From NCBI GenBank assembly GCA_036490475.1, contig DASXDT010000006.1:62001-126000 (forward strand): a stretch of DNA of 64,000 nt, read 5' to 3'. The stretch's first letter is position 1. Each line of letters starts with the position of its first letter. The stretch comes from Candidatus Tumulicola sp. (GTDB lineage: Bacteria > Vulcanimicrobiota > Vulcanimicrobiia > Vulcanimicrobiales > Vulcanimicrobiaceae). The notes beneath the pieces are model-generated. The model made no database searches. It saw nothing but the letters and a program-made list of their open reading frames with translations, and was not told where the DNA came from. A program made the translations under genes and the position numbers. Positions 8,264 through 17,637 of the stretch are shown here, piece by piece.

Positions 8264-8677
8264 TTATGACGTGACGAAACCGACGTCTTGAAGGCCGGCC
8301 TCTTTGGCCGCGTCCAGGATACGGATGATAATTCCGTACTGTGCCTTCGCGTCGGCTACGATCGCGACGTGGTGATTCGGCTTCTTTTTGGAGGCATCGT
8401 ACATGACACGGTAGATTCCCACTTCGTCGGTCTTCTCACCGTCGACGTAGATCACGCCCTTGTTGTTGACGTCGACCTCGATGTCGTTCTTGTTCTTGTT
8501 CTGTTGATTCTGATTGTTGTTGTTGTTGTTCGGAAGCTCTTTTTCAAAGCCGGGAGGGGCAACGAGCGCCGCCAGAATCATGAAGATGATCAGGAGAACG
8601 AGCAAGACGTCGGTGAACGGCGTGATGTTGATCTCCGCCATTACCTCTTCGTCTTGCCGGGCCGATAACAGGCTCAC
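8264..8677 (-). CDS. exbD: ExbD/TolR-family biopolymer transport protein with Asn-rich linker
   Basis: The helix motif NITPFTDVLLVLLIIFMILA is nearly identical to the other copy, with the channel Asp present. Right after the helix lies a low-complexity run of Asn, Gln and Lys (about residues 52-67), coded by repeated AAC triplets, before the periplasmic domain (VDVNNKGVIYVDGEKT). The two ExbD paralogues are adjacent, which suggests a mixed ExbD dimer. It follows exbB by 24 nt. Confidence 0.92.
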   Translation of the reverse strand: MSLLSARQDEEVMAEINITPFTDVLLVLLIIFMILAALVAPPGFEKELPNNNNNNQNQQNKNKNDIEVDVNNKGVIYVDGEKTDEVGIYRVMYDASKKKPNHHVAIVADAKAQYGIIIRILDAAKEAGLQDVGFVTS

Positions 8678-8701
8678 GAGATGCGATCCCCGTCCGTCAG
8701 C

Positions 8702-9370
8702 TTACTTGACCGGTTTGGTGGGCTGGTAGAGGTCGGTCGGAATCGGCGAACCGGTGTTGTGGAAGTGAAGCATCTCGGCCAGTTGATTGGCTGCGACGAT
8801 CATTTCTTGGTTGTAGTTCTTGATTCGCGACTTGAAGTAATTGAAGAACACGACCGCGATGACGGCGATGATAAGACCGGTAGCGGTGGTGATCAATGCT
8901 TCCGAGACACCGGCGGCAACGACGGCCGGCGTCGAGTTGCCCTTGAGCGCGATATCTTGGAACGCCTTGATGATACCGAGAACGGTACCGAACAGTCCGA
9001 CGAACGGCGCGATAACTGCGATCGTACCGATGATCGGCAGATTGCGCTCGAGCGCGTTCAGATGTTCCATCAGCGCGATCGAAAGCGCGTCGGTGATGTC
9101 GGCACGATTCTTCTCACCGCGCTTGAGACCGAACTCGAGAATGCGTGGCAGCATGCCTTTTTGGCTGGCGCAGATCTTGATCGCGCCTGGCAAATCGTTG
9201 TCGGAGATGCGCTGCCCAATTTGTTTGAGCAGGCCTTTGGTATCGCCGTGCTGCGAGGCAAAGAATACCAAGCGCTCGATGGCGACCGCGACGCCGATGA
9301 TTGAGATGCCCAGGAGCAGCCACATATCCCAGCCGCCCTGCATCATTAGACCCCAAAATCCGGAGAACAC
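8702..9370 (-). CDS. exbB: ExbB/TolQ/MotA-family proton channel protein
   Basis: This inner-membrane protein forms the pentameric proton channel that powers TonB. It has three hydrophobic segments: about 17-34 (WLLLGISIIGVAVAIERL), and the conserved pair RNLPIIGTIAVIAPFVGLFGTVLGIIKAF (about 110-140) and GLIIAVIAVVFFNYF near 180. The GLFGTVLGI motif is the family signature. GTG 9370 or the ATG pair at 9346 could start it. It opens the exbB-exbD-exbD-tonB-tonB cluster, 107 nt after the upstream TPR gene. Confidence 0.94.
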   Translation of the reverse strand: MFSGFWGLMMQGGWDMWLLLGISIIGVAVAIERLVFFASQHGDTKGLLKQIGQRISDNDLPGAIKICASQKGMLPRILEFGLKRGEKNRADITDALSIALMEHLNALERNLPIIGTIAVIAPFVGLFGTVLGIIKAFQDIALKGNSTPAVVAAGVSEALITTATGLIIAVIAVVFFNYFKSRIKNYNQEMIVAANQLAEMLHFHNTGSPIPTDLYQPTKPVK

Positions 9371-9477
9371 TATGTGCGACCCTCCCGTGACGGGCTGCGT
9401 TTTCGGTGATGTTGAGCGCGTCCCATTGGCCTACGCCCGTAGAAAGTCCTGGTGCTGTTTGCCGTCCGCAAATCCGG

Positions 9478-10842
9478 CTAGGACCCGGACGTTTGCGGCA
9501 AGCTGTTCTTGATGAAGGCTTCGATCGCCAACGCCAGTTGCTGATTGCCTGCAGCCTTTGCAAGGGTGTCGGCTTGCGTCAACGTGTCCAGCGCTTTCTT
9601 TTTCATCGAGTCGTCGTGGCTCTGGCTCCACTCTCCGGTCTGTGCGATTCCGAGTGCATACATCGCTTGCGGATCGTTGGGTTTCGCCACGAGTGCTTTC
9701 TCTGCGTAGGCTTGCATTTGCTTGTAGTCTGGCTTTGCGAGTTTTGCTGATAAGAACGCAGCTTCCGTGTCGGCTGTGACTGCGACCTCGGGGTCGCCCT
9801 GCGCGGCGGCGAGGTCGAAGTTCTTAAACGCTTCGTCGTAATTCTTCGCATCGGCCGCAGCGACGCCGGCTTTTAAGTAGCCGTTACCGAGAACGCGTCC
9901 CGGCAGCGTGCTATTCGGATTAAGCTGCTTGATCTCTGCAGCAATCTTAGCTGCTCCCGCTGCATCATTATTAGCCGAATACGCCGCCATTAAACGTGCG
10001 TCGATATTCACTTTTGCGGTAGCCGACATTTTTGGGTCGTTCATCGCAGACGCGTGGACGCTCTGCAGCGTTGCGAGTGCGGCGGCGTTCTGTCCGGCGG
10101 CCAGCTGTGCAGTTCCGAGTGCGAAACGTGAATCCGAATTGGGCTGCAACGATACTGCTTTGGTTGCGTACGCTACGGCTTGGGACGGATTCTGATCGGC
10201 TTGCATCACGGCGGCGGCTGCGAAGCTGGCCGCAGCCGCCGGCTTGAACTGCGTTCCGATCGAGCTGACACCGTCGAACGCTTGCGCCGCGCCGGTCACG
10301 TCGCCCGAATCGTATGACGCGACCCCAAGCATCTGCTTGAGCGACTGGTCGTCGGGTGACGTTGCGAGTTCGGACTGCGCCTTGGCTTTGGCGGCGGCGT
10401 AATTTTTCTGGTGGATCAGAGCGGCAACCGCTGCGGCTGCGGGACTCAACCCACCGGTCGCGCCGCCACCGGTGCCCGAGCTTTCGCCGGACGACGTCGC
10501 CACCGATTTACCGTTGAATTTGAGCGTAAAATCGTAGAATGCCGCCACCGGCGTCGTGCCGCGGTGCGCGGGGCGATAGGTGGAGGCTTGCGCGATCGAA
10601 AGCGCGGCGGCGTTGTCGCCCTGATTGGTGCTGCGAATCACCTTCGTCGCTTTGTGCGAGCCGTCGGGGTTGATCTGCACCTGCACCACGACGATCCCAG
10701 TGCCGGCAATCGGCACCGTCGTCATCCCTTGCTTGATGAGTTTTGCGGGAACGAATTCGGTGGCGTACTGCGCGTACGCCGGCGCGGATGCCAACGCGAC
10801 GGCGGCGGCAAGTGAGGCGGCGAATGGCGAAAGACGTTTCAT
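9478..10842 (-). CDS. Secreted protein with TonB C-terminal domain followed by TPR repeats
   Basis: A 454-residue exported protein. Residues 1-24 form a signal peptide ending APAYAQ. Residues about 30-112 match a TonB C-terminal domain (TGIVVVQVQINPDGSHKATKVI, then AQASTYRPAHRG and FYDFTLKF). After a Ser/Gly linker, residues from about 130 are helical repeats with TPR spacing (YAAAKAKAQSELATSPDDQS, AVSLQPNSDSRFALGTAQL, YAEKALVAKPNDPQAMYALG). It lacks the membrane anchor and Pro-rich spacer of true TonB, so it is probably a soluble periplasmic partner of the exb/ton system encoded just downstream. Function is inferred from context. Confidence 0.82.
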   Translation of the reverse strand: MKRLSPFAASLAAAVALASAPAYAQYATEFVPAKLIKQGMTTVPIAGTGIVVVQVQINPDGSHKATKVIRSTNQGDNAAALSIAQASTYRPAHRGTTPVAAFYDFTLKFNGKSVATSSGESSGTGGGATGGLSPAAAAVAALIHQKNYAAAKAKAQSELATSPDDQSLKQMLGVASYDSGDVTGAAQAFDGVSSIGTQFKPAAAASFAAAAVMQADQNPSQAVAYATKAVSLQPNSDSRFALGTAQLAAGQNAAALATLQSVHASAMNDPKMSATAKVNIDARLMAAYSANNDAAGAAKIAAEIKQLNPNSTLPGRVLGNGYLKAGVAAADAKNYDEAFKNFDLAAAQGDPEVAVTADTEAAFLSAKLAKPDYKQMQAYAEKALVAKPNDPQAMYALGIAQTGEWSQSHDDSMKKKALDTLTQADTLAKAAGNQQLALAIEAFIKNSLPQTSGS

Positions 10843-10876
10843 CGAATCCTCTGCGTTAACGGTATGAGTGCGACAA

Positions 10877-11725
10877 CTAAACGGCGATGCCGAGTTCGGG
10901 AACGCGGCGGCCGATCGCCGAAGCGACCTCCGCCAACTTGCGAGACAACACTGCGAATTGTTCGGGTGTCAACGACTGCGGGCCATCGGACGCCGCGTGC
11001 GCTGGGTCGGGATGAACTTCAACCATCACGGCATCCGCGCCCGCCGCTACCGCGGCGAGGCTCATCGGTTCGACGAGCTGCGCGACGCCGGTACCGTGCG
11101 ACGGATCGACCATGACCGGTAGGTGCGTCATTTCGTGTAGCAACGGAACCACCGAAACGTCGAGCAAGTTACGCGTCGTCGAATCGAACGAGCGCACGCC
11201 GCGCTCGCACAGCACGACGTTCGGGTTGCCGGCGATCAGTACGTATTCGGCCGCCATCAACCACTCGTCGACGGTAGCGGCGAAACCGCGCTTGAGTAAG
11301 ATCGGCTTGCCGGCCATTGCCGCCTCGCGCAAGAGCGCAAAGTTTTGCATGTTGCGCGCGCCGATCTGTAACATGTCGGCGAATCCGGCGACCATCTCCA
11401 CATCGCGCGGATCGAGTACTTCGGTGACGACACCCATGCGATGGCGATCGGCGGCCGACCGTAAGAGCGATAAACCGTTCCGGCCCAGCCCTTGAAACGC
11501 ATACGGAGAGGTTCGCGGCTTGAACGCGCCGCCGCGCAGCACGCTGGCACCCGCGGCCGCCACCGCGGCCGCCGTGGTCTCGATCTGTTCCTCGGACTCC
11601 ACCGAGCATGGACCGGCGCACAATACGACAGCGTCCCCACCGAAGGTGGCACCGTTGGGGAGTTTTACGAGGGTTCGCTGAGCGGTCGTGCCGCGTCGGA
11701 CGAGGTGGCGATCGGGCGGGGGCAT
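10877..11725 (-). CDS. aroF: 3-deoxy-7-phosphoheptulonate synthase (DAHP synthase)
   Basis: The enzyme condenses phosphoenolpyruvate and erythrose 4-phosphate, the first step of the shikimate pathway. Motifs: VVLCAGPCSVESEEQ, GGAFKPRTSPYAFQGLG, DMLQIGARNMQNF, KPILLKRGF, CERGVRSFD and MVDPSHGTG, all in the order of the AroG/KDO8P-synthase barrel. At 282 residues the N-terminal ferredoxin-like regulatory domain of the Thermotoga-type enzyme is essentially absent, so feedback control by that domain is not expected. It lies between rluB (25 nt upstream) and the TPR gene. Confidence 0.94.
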   Translation of the reverse strand: MPPPDRHLVRRGTTAQRTLVKLPNGATFGGDAVVLCAGPCSVESEEQIETTAAAVAAAGASVLRGGAFKPRTSPYAFQGLGRNGLSLLRSAADRHRMGVVTEVLDPRDVEMVAGFADMLQIGARNMQNFALLREAAMAGKPILLKRGFAATVDEWLMAAEYVLIAGNPNVVLCERGVRSFDSTTRNLLDVSVVPLLHEMTHLPVMVDPSHGTGVAQLVEPMSLAAVAAGADAVMVEVHPDPAHAASDGPQSLTPEQFAVLSRKLAEVASAIGRRVPELGIAV

Positions 11726-11750
11726 CGGCCCCGGATTCGCTTTTGGTGCC

Positions 11751-12483
11751 CTAGGCTCCGTCCGAACGATGGCGCTCGAGCGCGCGCACCTCGGCTTCGA
11801 ACAAGGGGCGCGACGCGCCCGGCATCAGATCGCCGAGCGCAATCGGACCGTAGCGTAACCGCGTTAGTGAGAATAGCGGGTGATCGACTGCCTCGAACAT
11901 CCGCCGAACCTGTCGATTTCGGCCTTCGTGCAACGTCAGATCGACGACGGTTTCGGCGCGGCGGCGCGAAACGACGCGCACCTTCGCCGGGGCGGTGAGC
12001 CGGCCGTCGAGCGGGATGCCGCCGATCAAACGCTCGATGTCGCGCGGCAACAGCTCGCCGCGCACGACGGCGCGATAGGTTTTTTCGACGCCGTATCGCG
12101 GATGCGATAAACGATGAGCGAGATCGCCGTCGTTCGTCAGTAAGAGTACGCCGCCCGAATCGAAGTCGAGACGTCCGACGGGGACGACCCGCGCGGACGA
12201 ACCGATGAGGTCGGCGACGGTGCGACGTCCTTGCGGGTCGGACATCGTCGTAACGACTCCGACCGGTTTGTGTAGCACGATGTACGAAAACTCGGAGGCC
12301 GGCATAACCGGCGTCCCATTGACGTCGACCGCGTCGCCTGGGGCGACCATCGTTCCGAGCTCACGTACCGCGCGTCCGTTGATGCGAACGCGACCGGCGG
12401 CAATCAAATCGTCGGCCGCGCGCCGCGACGCGACGCCACAGCGCGCCAGATACTTGTTCAGCCGAACCGGGCCGTCGCCGGCG

Positions 12484-12512
<29 letters not shown>
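11751..12512 (-). CDS. rluB: RluB/RsuA-family rRNA pseudouridine synthase
   Basis: This enzyme isomerises a uridine of rRNA. An S4 RNA-binding domain fills residues 17-65 (VRLNKYLARCGVASRRAADDLIAAGRVRING). The catalytic domain follows, with VGRLDFDSGGVLLLTNDGDLAHRLSHPRY holding the catalytic Asp in GRLDFDSGG, and the C-terminal LHEGRNRQVRRMFEAVDHP. The GTG start at 12512 lies within the last 29 nt of rho, so the two are coupled. RluB versus RsuA specificity cannot be told from sequence alone. Confidence 0.92.
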
Positions 12513-13953
<1,441 letters not shown>

Positions 13954-14066
13954 AACGTCGATTCGCGGGCGAGGCTGCCTCGCGATCGGAACGGCGGCGC
14001 GTCACGGGGAGGGGGATGTCAAATGTCGTCGCGGCCGAAACACGTTCCGTGCTTCGCGACGACCAC

Positions 14067-14095
14067 ACTATATCACAGCCGAATCTCGGGTTCAA
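14067..14095 (-). promoter_or_regulatory. Promoter of rho
   Basis: On the minus strand TTGAAC (14095-14090) and TATAGT (14072-14067) are separated by exactly 17 nt, a near-consensus housekeeping promoter. It overlaps the last codon of the glycosylase gene, giving a leader of about 105 nt before the first possible rho start. Such a leader fits rho autoregulation in other bacteria, but that is inference. Confidence 0.75.
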
Positions 14096-14664
14096 GGTCG
14101 AATCGATTTGCGTGGGCCGCTCACGTACGGATTACCAGCTTCATAATAGCGCAGCGGCCGCGACGCGGCGCGTGTAATGCCGATGCGGGGGCTAACGCGC
14201 ACGCGCGACGGACGAAGCGGTTGACCGGCCGACAGCCATAAGGCCGCATCGGTCAACAGATTGACGCCGTCTAAAGAGCGGTCGATCGCCAACGCAGCGC
14301 ACAAACGGCCCGGCCCCCGGCAAACATCTGCCGCCGACGCCCCGGGCCGGAGTTGCAACATCATGTCGTGCCCGATGACCGGCTCTAATGCTCGCACTAA
14401 AACGCCGGCGCCCTCGCCTTCCGCTTCGCCTGAAACGTTGAAGCAGAACGACGTGCCGTAAATTTGGTACACATACGAACGATGTGGGGGCCCGAATAGG
14501 GTGGCGTTGCGCGGCGTCGGCCCGATGAACCCGTGGCACGCAGGATCACCTAAGAGATAGGCTTCGGTTTCAACGATTCGTCCGGCCACAATCTCGGATC
14601 CAACTTTGCGGACGACGTATCTTCCTAAGAGCGCGCGTGCCAGCGCACGCGTTTCTTCCGGCAG
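14092..14664 (-). CDS. mpg: 3-methyladenine DNA glycosylase (AAG/MPG family)
   Basis: This monofunctional glycosylase removes alkylated and deaminated purines. Motifs: ALARALLGRYVV, GRIVETEAYLLGDPACH with the catalytic Glu, RNATLFGPPHRSYVYQIYG, the VLVRALEP strand and GPGRLCAALAI. From GTG 14589 the product would lack the conserved first strand, so translation must start upstream. In that frame no ATG, GTG or TTG exists before a TAA at about 14721. A CTG at 14664 lies 8 nt after GAGG (14676-14673) and gives a normal 190-residue protein; CTG 14712 is less likely. It follows the RNase H-like gene under the SOS-type promoter. Confidence 0.9.
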   Translation of the reverse strand: MPEETRALARALLGRYVVRKVGSEIVAGRIVETEAYLLGDPACHGFIGPTPRNATLFGPPHRSYVYQIYGTSFCFNVSGEAEGEGAGVLVRALEPVIGHDMMLQLRPGASAADVCRGPGRLCAALAIDRSLDGVNLLTDAALWLSAGQPLRPSRVRVSPRIGITRAASRPLRYYEAGNPYVSGPRKSIRP

Positions 14665-14704
14665 TTCGCCCGCCTCGAGCCGGCGGAAGTCCGCTGAGAA
14701 TGCG

Positions 14705-15130
14705 TCAGGCAGCGGCGTTTAGAGCGACTTCAGCTCGCGCCCGTTGTGTGAGATCGTTCTCGATGGCTTCCACGATATCGAAATCGCCCAGCTGGTTCAG
14801 CGCACATCGCAAGTGGACGTATGGCATCACGAGACTTGCCGGTACGTCACGGTGCCCGCCGAGATCTGCAATCAAGACAGGATCGTCGACCGCAAAACGC
14901 ACGCGTTCGACCTTCCAACCGCGCAATGCGCGCGCGATCGCCGTTAGTGCAGCATAGCCGACGGCGCGCGATTCGGAACCGCGGGACTGCACGCTGAATG
15001 GAACGCGCATCACCCGGCTGCGCCCCGCGAGCGCGACATCGGCGTAAGCCACACCCGTACCGTGCGAGCCGGCCGCAAAGCCGATCTCTGCCGTTACCCA
15101 GTCCGGAGTCTCATTTCGTGCTGTTCGCAT
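14705..15130 (-). CDS. RNase H-like fold protein, catalytic residues not conserved
   Basis: A 141-residue cytoplasmic protein. The order of elements resembles the RNase HI/reverse-transcriptase-like family: a first strand with a GSHGTGVAYADV turn, a helix ESRAVGYAALTAIARALRGW in place of the usual acidic xAExxAL helix, a strand VRFAVDDPVLIADLGG that keeps an Asp, and a final helix with END. The first Asp and the helix Glu are not evident, so it may bind rather than cut nucleic acid. ATG 15130 is chosen because it lies about 10 nt after the predicted transcription start of the LexA-type promoter. The fold assignment is tentative. Confidence 0.65.
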   Translation of the reverse strand: MRTARNETPDWVTAEIGFAAGSHGTGVAYADVALAGRSRVMRVPFSVQSRGSESRAVGYAALTAIARALRGWKVERVRFAVDDPVLIADLGGHRDVPASLVMPYVHLRCALNQLGDFDIVEAIENDLTQRARAEVALNAAA

Positions 15131-15146
15131 GATGATTCTATACCCA

Positions 15147-15175
15147 ATTATATGCGAACATATGTTCGGAGTCAA
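15147..15175 (-). promoter_or_regulatory. SOS-type promoter with LexA box in the spacer
   Basis: Minus strand: TTGACT (15175-15170), 17-nt spacer, TATAAT (15152-15147). The spacer contains the perfect 14-bp palindrome CGAACATATGTTCG (15155-15168), matching the CGAAC-N4-GTTCG LexA/DinR box of Firmicutes, Actinobacteria and related phyla. LexA bound there would block RNA polymerase. It drives the RNase H-like gene and mpg. The predicted 5' leader is only about 10 nt. Confidence 0.85.
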
Positions 15176-16314
15176 GCGATTCGATCGCACACCATGAGGT
15201 CGCGATACAGCTCGAGCATCCGATCCACATGGCGATCGATGCCGAAGCGATCGGCGTTGCCGTTGGCGCGCCGGCGAGCGGAAGCGCCCGGGTCGAGTTC
15301 GACCCCCTCGAACGCGCGGGAGAAGCCGTCGGCGGTGGGCTTCGCATAGGTTCCCTCGCCGGCCAAGACGTCGCGACTCTGCGGGACGTCGGCCGCGATC
15401 GGCAACGCTCCGGCCGCCAGCGCTTCAACCAGGACTAAGCCCTGCGTTTCACTCGTGCTCGGCATACAGAAGGCATCGCACGAAGCGTACAGGTCGGGCA
15501 AACGTTCGCGCGGCTGAGCTCCCAAGAATCGGGTTCGTCCCATCACGTTCAATTCGGAGGCGAGCGCCTCCAGGCGTTCACGATCCGGGCCTTCTCCGGC
15601 GATGGCGAGCCGCAACGACGGGTCCGCTCCTGCGAGCGCCGCCAGGAGCACTTCGATATTCTTTTCTTTGCCCAAGCGCGAGACGCACAGCAAGAGACGC
15701 TCGCGTGGGCCGGCGCCGGCCGACGCCCGGACGGCATCACTGCGCCGGCCGGCCGCGAACCACGCAACGTCGATAGCACTGGGGACGATCTCGATCCGGG
15801 TGCGCACGCCCACCTCCCGCAGCCGGCGAGCCATCGATGCCGTCGGTACGACTACCGCATCGGCTAGGTTACCGAACGTGCGCGTTAGTTGCGAGGCCGC
15901 GTAGCGCGTCGCGTTGCGCTCGAAAGGAACGTAGTGCGCGTACTCTTCCAACTGCGTGTGATACGTAAACACCAGCGGTATGCGGTACCTGCGAGCGTAA
16001 TGCAGCCCGGTCCATCCGGTAACGAATGGTGAGTGCGCGTGCACGATCGACAAGCGCTTGATAACGTTATTCACGTTGCGGCGCGCGACCAGCGGCAGGG
16101 TGAGGCGATACGGTGTCTTCGTCGGCAGCGGCAAAGACGGCATTCGAAAAACCGGGCCGTCCGGCTCGACGAATCCGGGCATGTGCGGCGCGAAGCAAAA
16201 CGTCGAGTGGCCGCGCGCTTCCAACCCCTGTGCCAACGCCTCGATCGACGCCACAACACCATTCACGACGGGGCGGTAGATCTCGGTAAAAAAGCCGATT
16301 CGCAACCGGTCCAC
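15172..16314 (-). CDS. GT4-family glycosyltransferase
   Basis: A retaining glycosyltransferase of 380 residues, GT-B fold, close in style to diacylglycerol or phosphatidylinositol glycosyltransferases. The N-terminus LRIGFFTEIYRPVVNGVVASI carries the acceptor-side motif; VHAHSPFVTGWTGL and FTYHTQLEEYAHYVP follow; the donor domain shows LLCVSRLGKEKNIEVLL, AIAGEGPDRERLEAL and the ExxGLVLVEALAAG sugar-nucleotide motif. GTG 16314 follows GAAGGA by about 7 nt and fits the family start. Its stop overlaps the -35 of the SOS-type promoter. Substrate unknown. Confidence 0.88.
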   Translation of the reverse strand: MDRLRIGFFTEIYRPVVNGVVASIEALAQGLEARGHSTFCFAPHMPGFVEPDGPVFRMPSLPLPTKTPYRLTLPLVARRNVNNVIKRLSIVHAHSPFVTGWTGLHYARRYRIPLVFTYHTQLEEYAHYVPFERNATRYAASQLTRTFGNLADAVVVPTASMARRLREVGVRTRIEIVPSAIDVAWFAAGRRSDAVRASAGAGPRERLLLCVSRLGKEKNIEVLLAALAGADPSLRLAIAGEGPDRERLEALASELNVMGRTRFLGAQPRERLPDLYASCDAFCMPSTSETQGLVLVEALAAGALPIAADVPQSRDVLAGEGTYAKPTADGFSRAFEGVELDPGASARRRANGNADRFGIDRHVDRMLELYRDLMVCDRIA

Positions 16315-16599
16315 GGCACCGTCCTTCGCCCCGCCCGCGGGCTCTCCGCCCCGGCCAGGTGCGACTTTCGCCCTAGGAGAACTTCGCGTTCCTCGTGCTA
16401 TAGTGCCCGGGCCACATGGCCGCCCCGAGGCGGCTCGAGCCAGCGCATCAGCGAGGCTCCTTTCTCGTGGCGTGCCGGCGCACCGCGCCGGCCGGAAAAG
16501 AAAGGCCGCCCGGCGGCCGTCCGACTCGACCTGCATCGTTTGCTTTCTCGAGGTGTTGAGAGCTGATCTTGCGGCGAGCTGGGAGCGAAAGGCGTTCGT
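16315..16599 (+). promoter_or_regulatory. Divergent intergenic region with extended -10 and structured leader of yabE
   Basis: Between the glycosyltransferase and the YabE-like gene lies a near-palindromic GTGCTATAGTGC at 16394-16405, giving an extended -10 (TGCTATAGT) on the plus strand; no clear -35 was seen. The predicted leader of about 190 nt contains two strong hairpins, GCCGGCG/CGCCGGC near 16474-16492 and GGCCGCC/GGCGGCC near 16504-16519. A leader of this length before a cell-wall hydrolase gene hints at RNA-level control, but no known riboswitch consensus was recognised. Confidence 0.45.
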
Positions 16600-17637
16600 T
16601 TGTCCCTCATTCGCATCGGCAGTTTGCGCCGATTCGTTGCAGCAGCCGTTCTGTTTGCGGCCATCGCGCCGGCATCGCGCGCCATGGCTGCGACGCCGAA
16701 CGGCCGCGCGCCGTCCCACACGGTTGCGTTGGCGGCCAACGGCACCATCGTCGACATAACGACCGACGCTCCGACCGTCGCGGATTTTCTGCGCGAAGAG
16801 GGTATCCGGCTTGGCGCCCACGACTCGATCCGGCCCGCACTCGACGTCCCAATTACCGATGGAACGATCGTCGCGTATCGGACGGCCGTCCCGGTGACGC
16901 TCGCCGTCGGCGGACGCCGCACGAAGGTCTGGAGCACCGCCGACTCGGTCGCCGGTATGCTGGCCGACAACCACGTGGCGTTAGGCCGTTACGACATCGT
17001 CGTTCCGGGTCGCGCGGCAGCGGTTGCGCCGAACGGCATCGTGCGCGTCACGCACGTTACGACATGGACGAGCACGATCGTCAAGCACATCGCGCCTGGT
17101 ATCGTTCATCACCTCGATGCGTCGCTCGCCTCCGAGGCTTCGCTCGTTCGATCGAACGGATCGTCCGGCATGCGCGTTTCGGTGGTGCGCTCGTTTCAAA
17201 CGGGCACGACCGTACGCCACGTCACGTTATCGTCGCAGCTCGTACGGCGCGCGAAGCCTCGGGTAATGGCCGACGGATCCGAAGCGTATGCCGCGTATCA
17301 ACGCTTGAGCGCGATCGGCGCGATCGACGCGCGCAACTTTGCGGCGCGCGCGATGCAAATGATTTCGATGGAGATGATCGCCACCGCATACACCGCCGAT
17401 TGCGCGGGATGCAGCGGTATGACGGCGATCGGCCGGCGCGCCGGATACGGCATCGTCGCGGTCGATCCTCGTTATATTCCGATCGGCACGCACTTGTATA
17501 TCGCCGGTTACGGCTGGGCGATCGCCGGCGACACCGGAGGCGCGATTCGAGGAAATCGAATCGATCTGGGTTTTAATTCGACCGGCGCAGCGCTAGCGTT
17601 CGGGCGCCGTCAAGTTACGGTATATCGTTTGAAGTGA
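16600..17637 (+). CDS. YabE-like cell-wall protein: DUF348 repeats, G5-like region, 3D domain
   Basis: An exported 345-residue protein. A signal peptide occupies about 1-30 (ending SRAMAA). Two DUF348-like repeats follow (TIVDITTDAPTVADFLREEG and KVWSTADSVAGMLADNHV). A G5-like stretch lies near residues 190-220. The C-terminal 3D domain (about 260-345) has IATAYTADCAGCSG, IPIGTHLYI and DTGGAIRGNRIDLGF, where the three Asp define the MltA-like active site. TTG start 16600 follows GAAAGG by 7 nt. In Bacillus yabE lies beside ksgA; here it overlaps rsmA by 4 nt, so the synteny is conserved. Probable peptidoglycan-cleaving enzyme. Confidence 0.87.
   Translation: MSLIRIGSLRRFVAAAVLFAAIAPASRAMAATPNGRAPSHTVALAANGTIVDITTDAPTVADFLREEGIRLGAHDSIRPALDVPITDGTIVAYRTAVPVTLAVGGRRTKVWSTADSVAGMLADNHVALGRYDIVVPGRAAAVAPNGIVRVTHVTTWTSTIVKHIAPGIVHHLDASLASEASLVRSNGSSGMRVSVVRSFQTGTTVRHVTLSSQLVRRAKPRVMADGSEAYAAYQRLSAIGAIDARNFAARAMQMISMEMIATAYTADCAGCSGMTAIGRRAGYGIVAVDPRYIPIGTHLYIAGYGWAIAGDTGGAIRGNRIDLGFNSTGAALAFGRRQVTVYRLK

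Noticed and set aside
16405-16599. c-di-AMP (ydaO-type) riboswitch before the YabE-like gene
   Set aside because: The conserved core sequences could not be found; only hairpins were seen.
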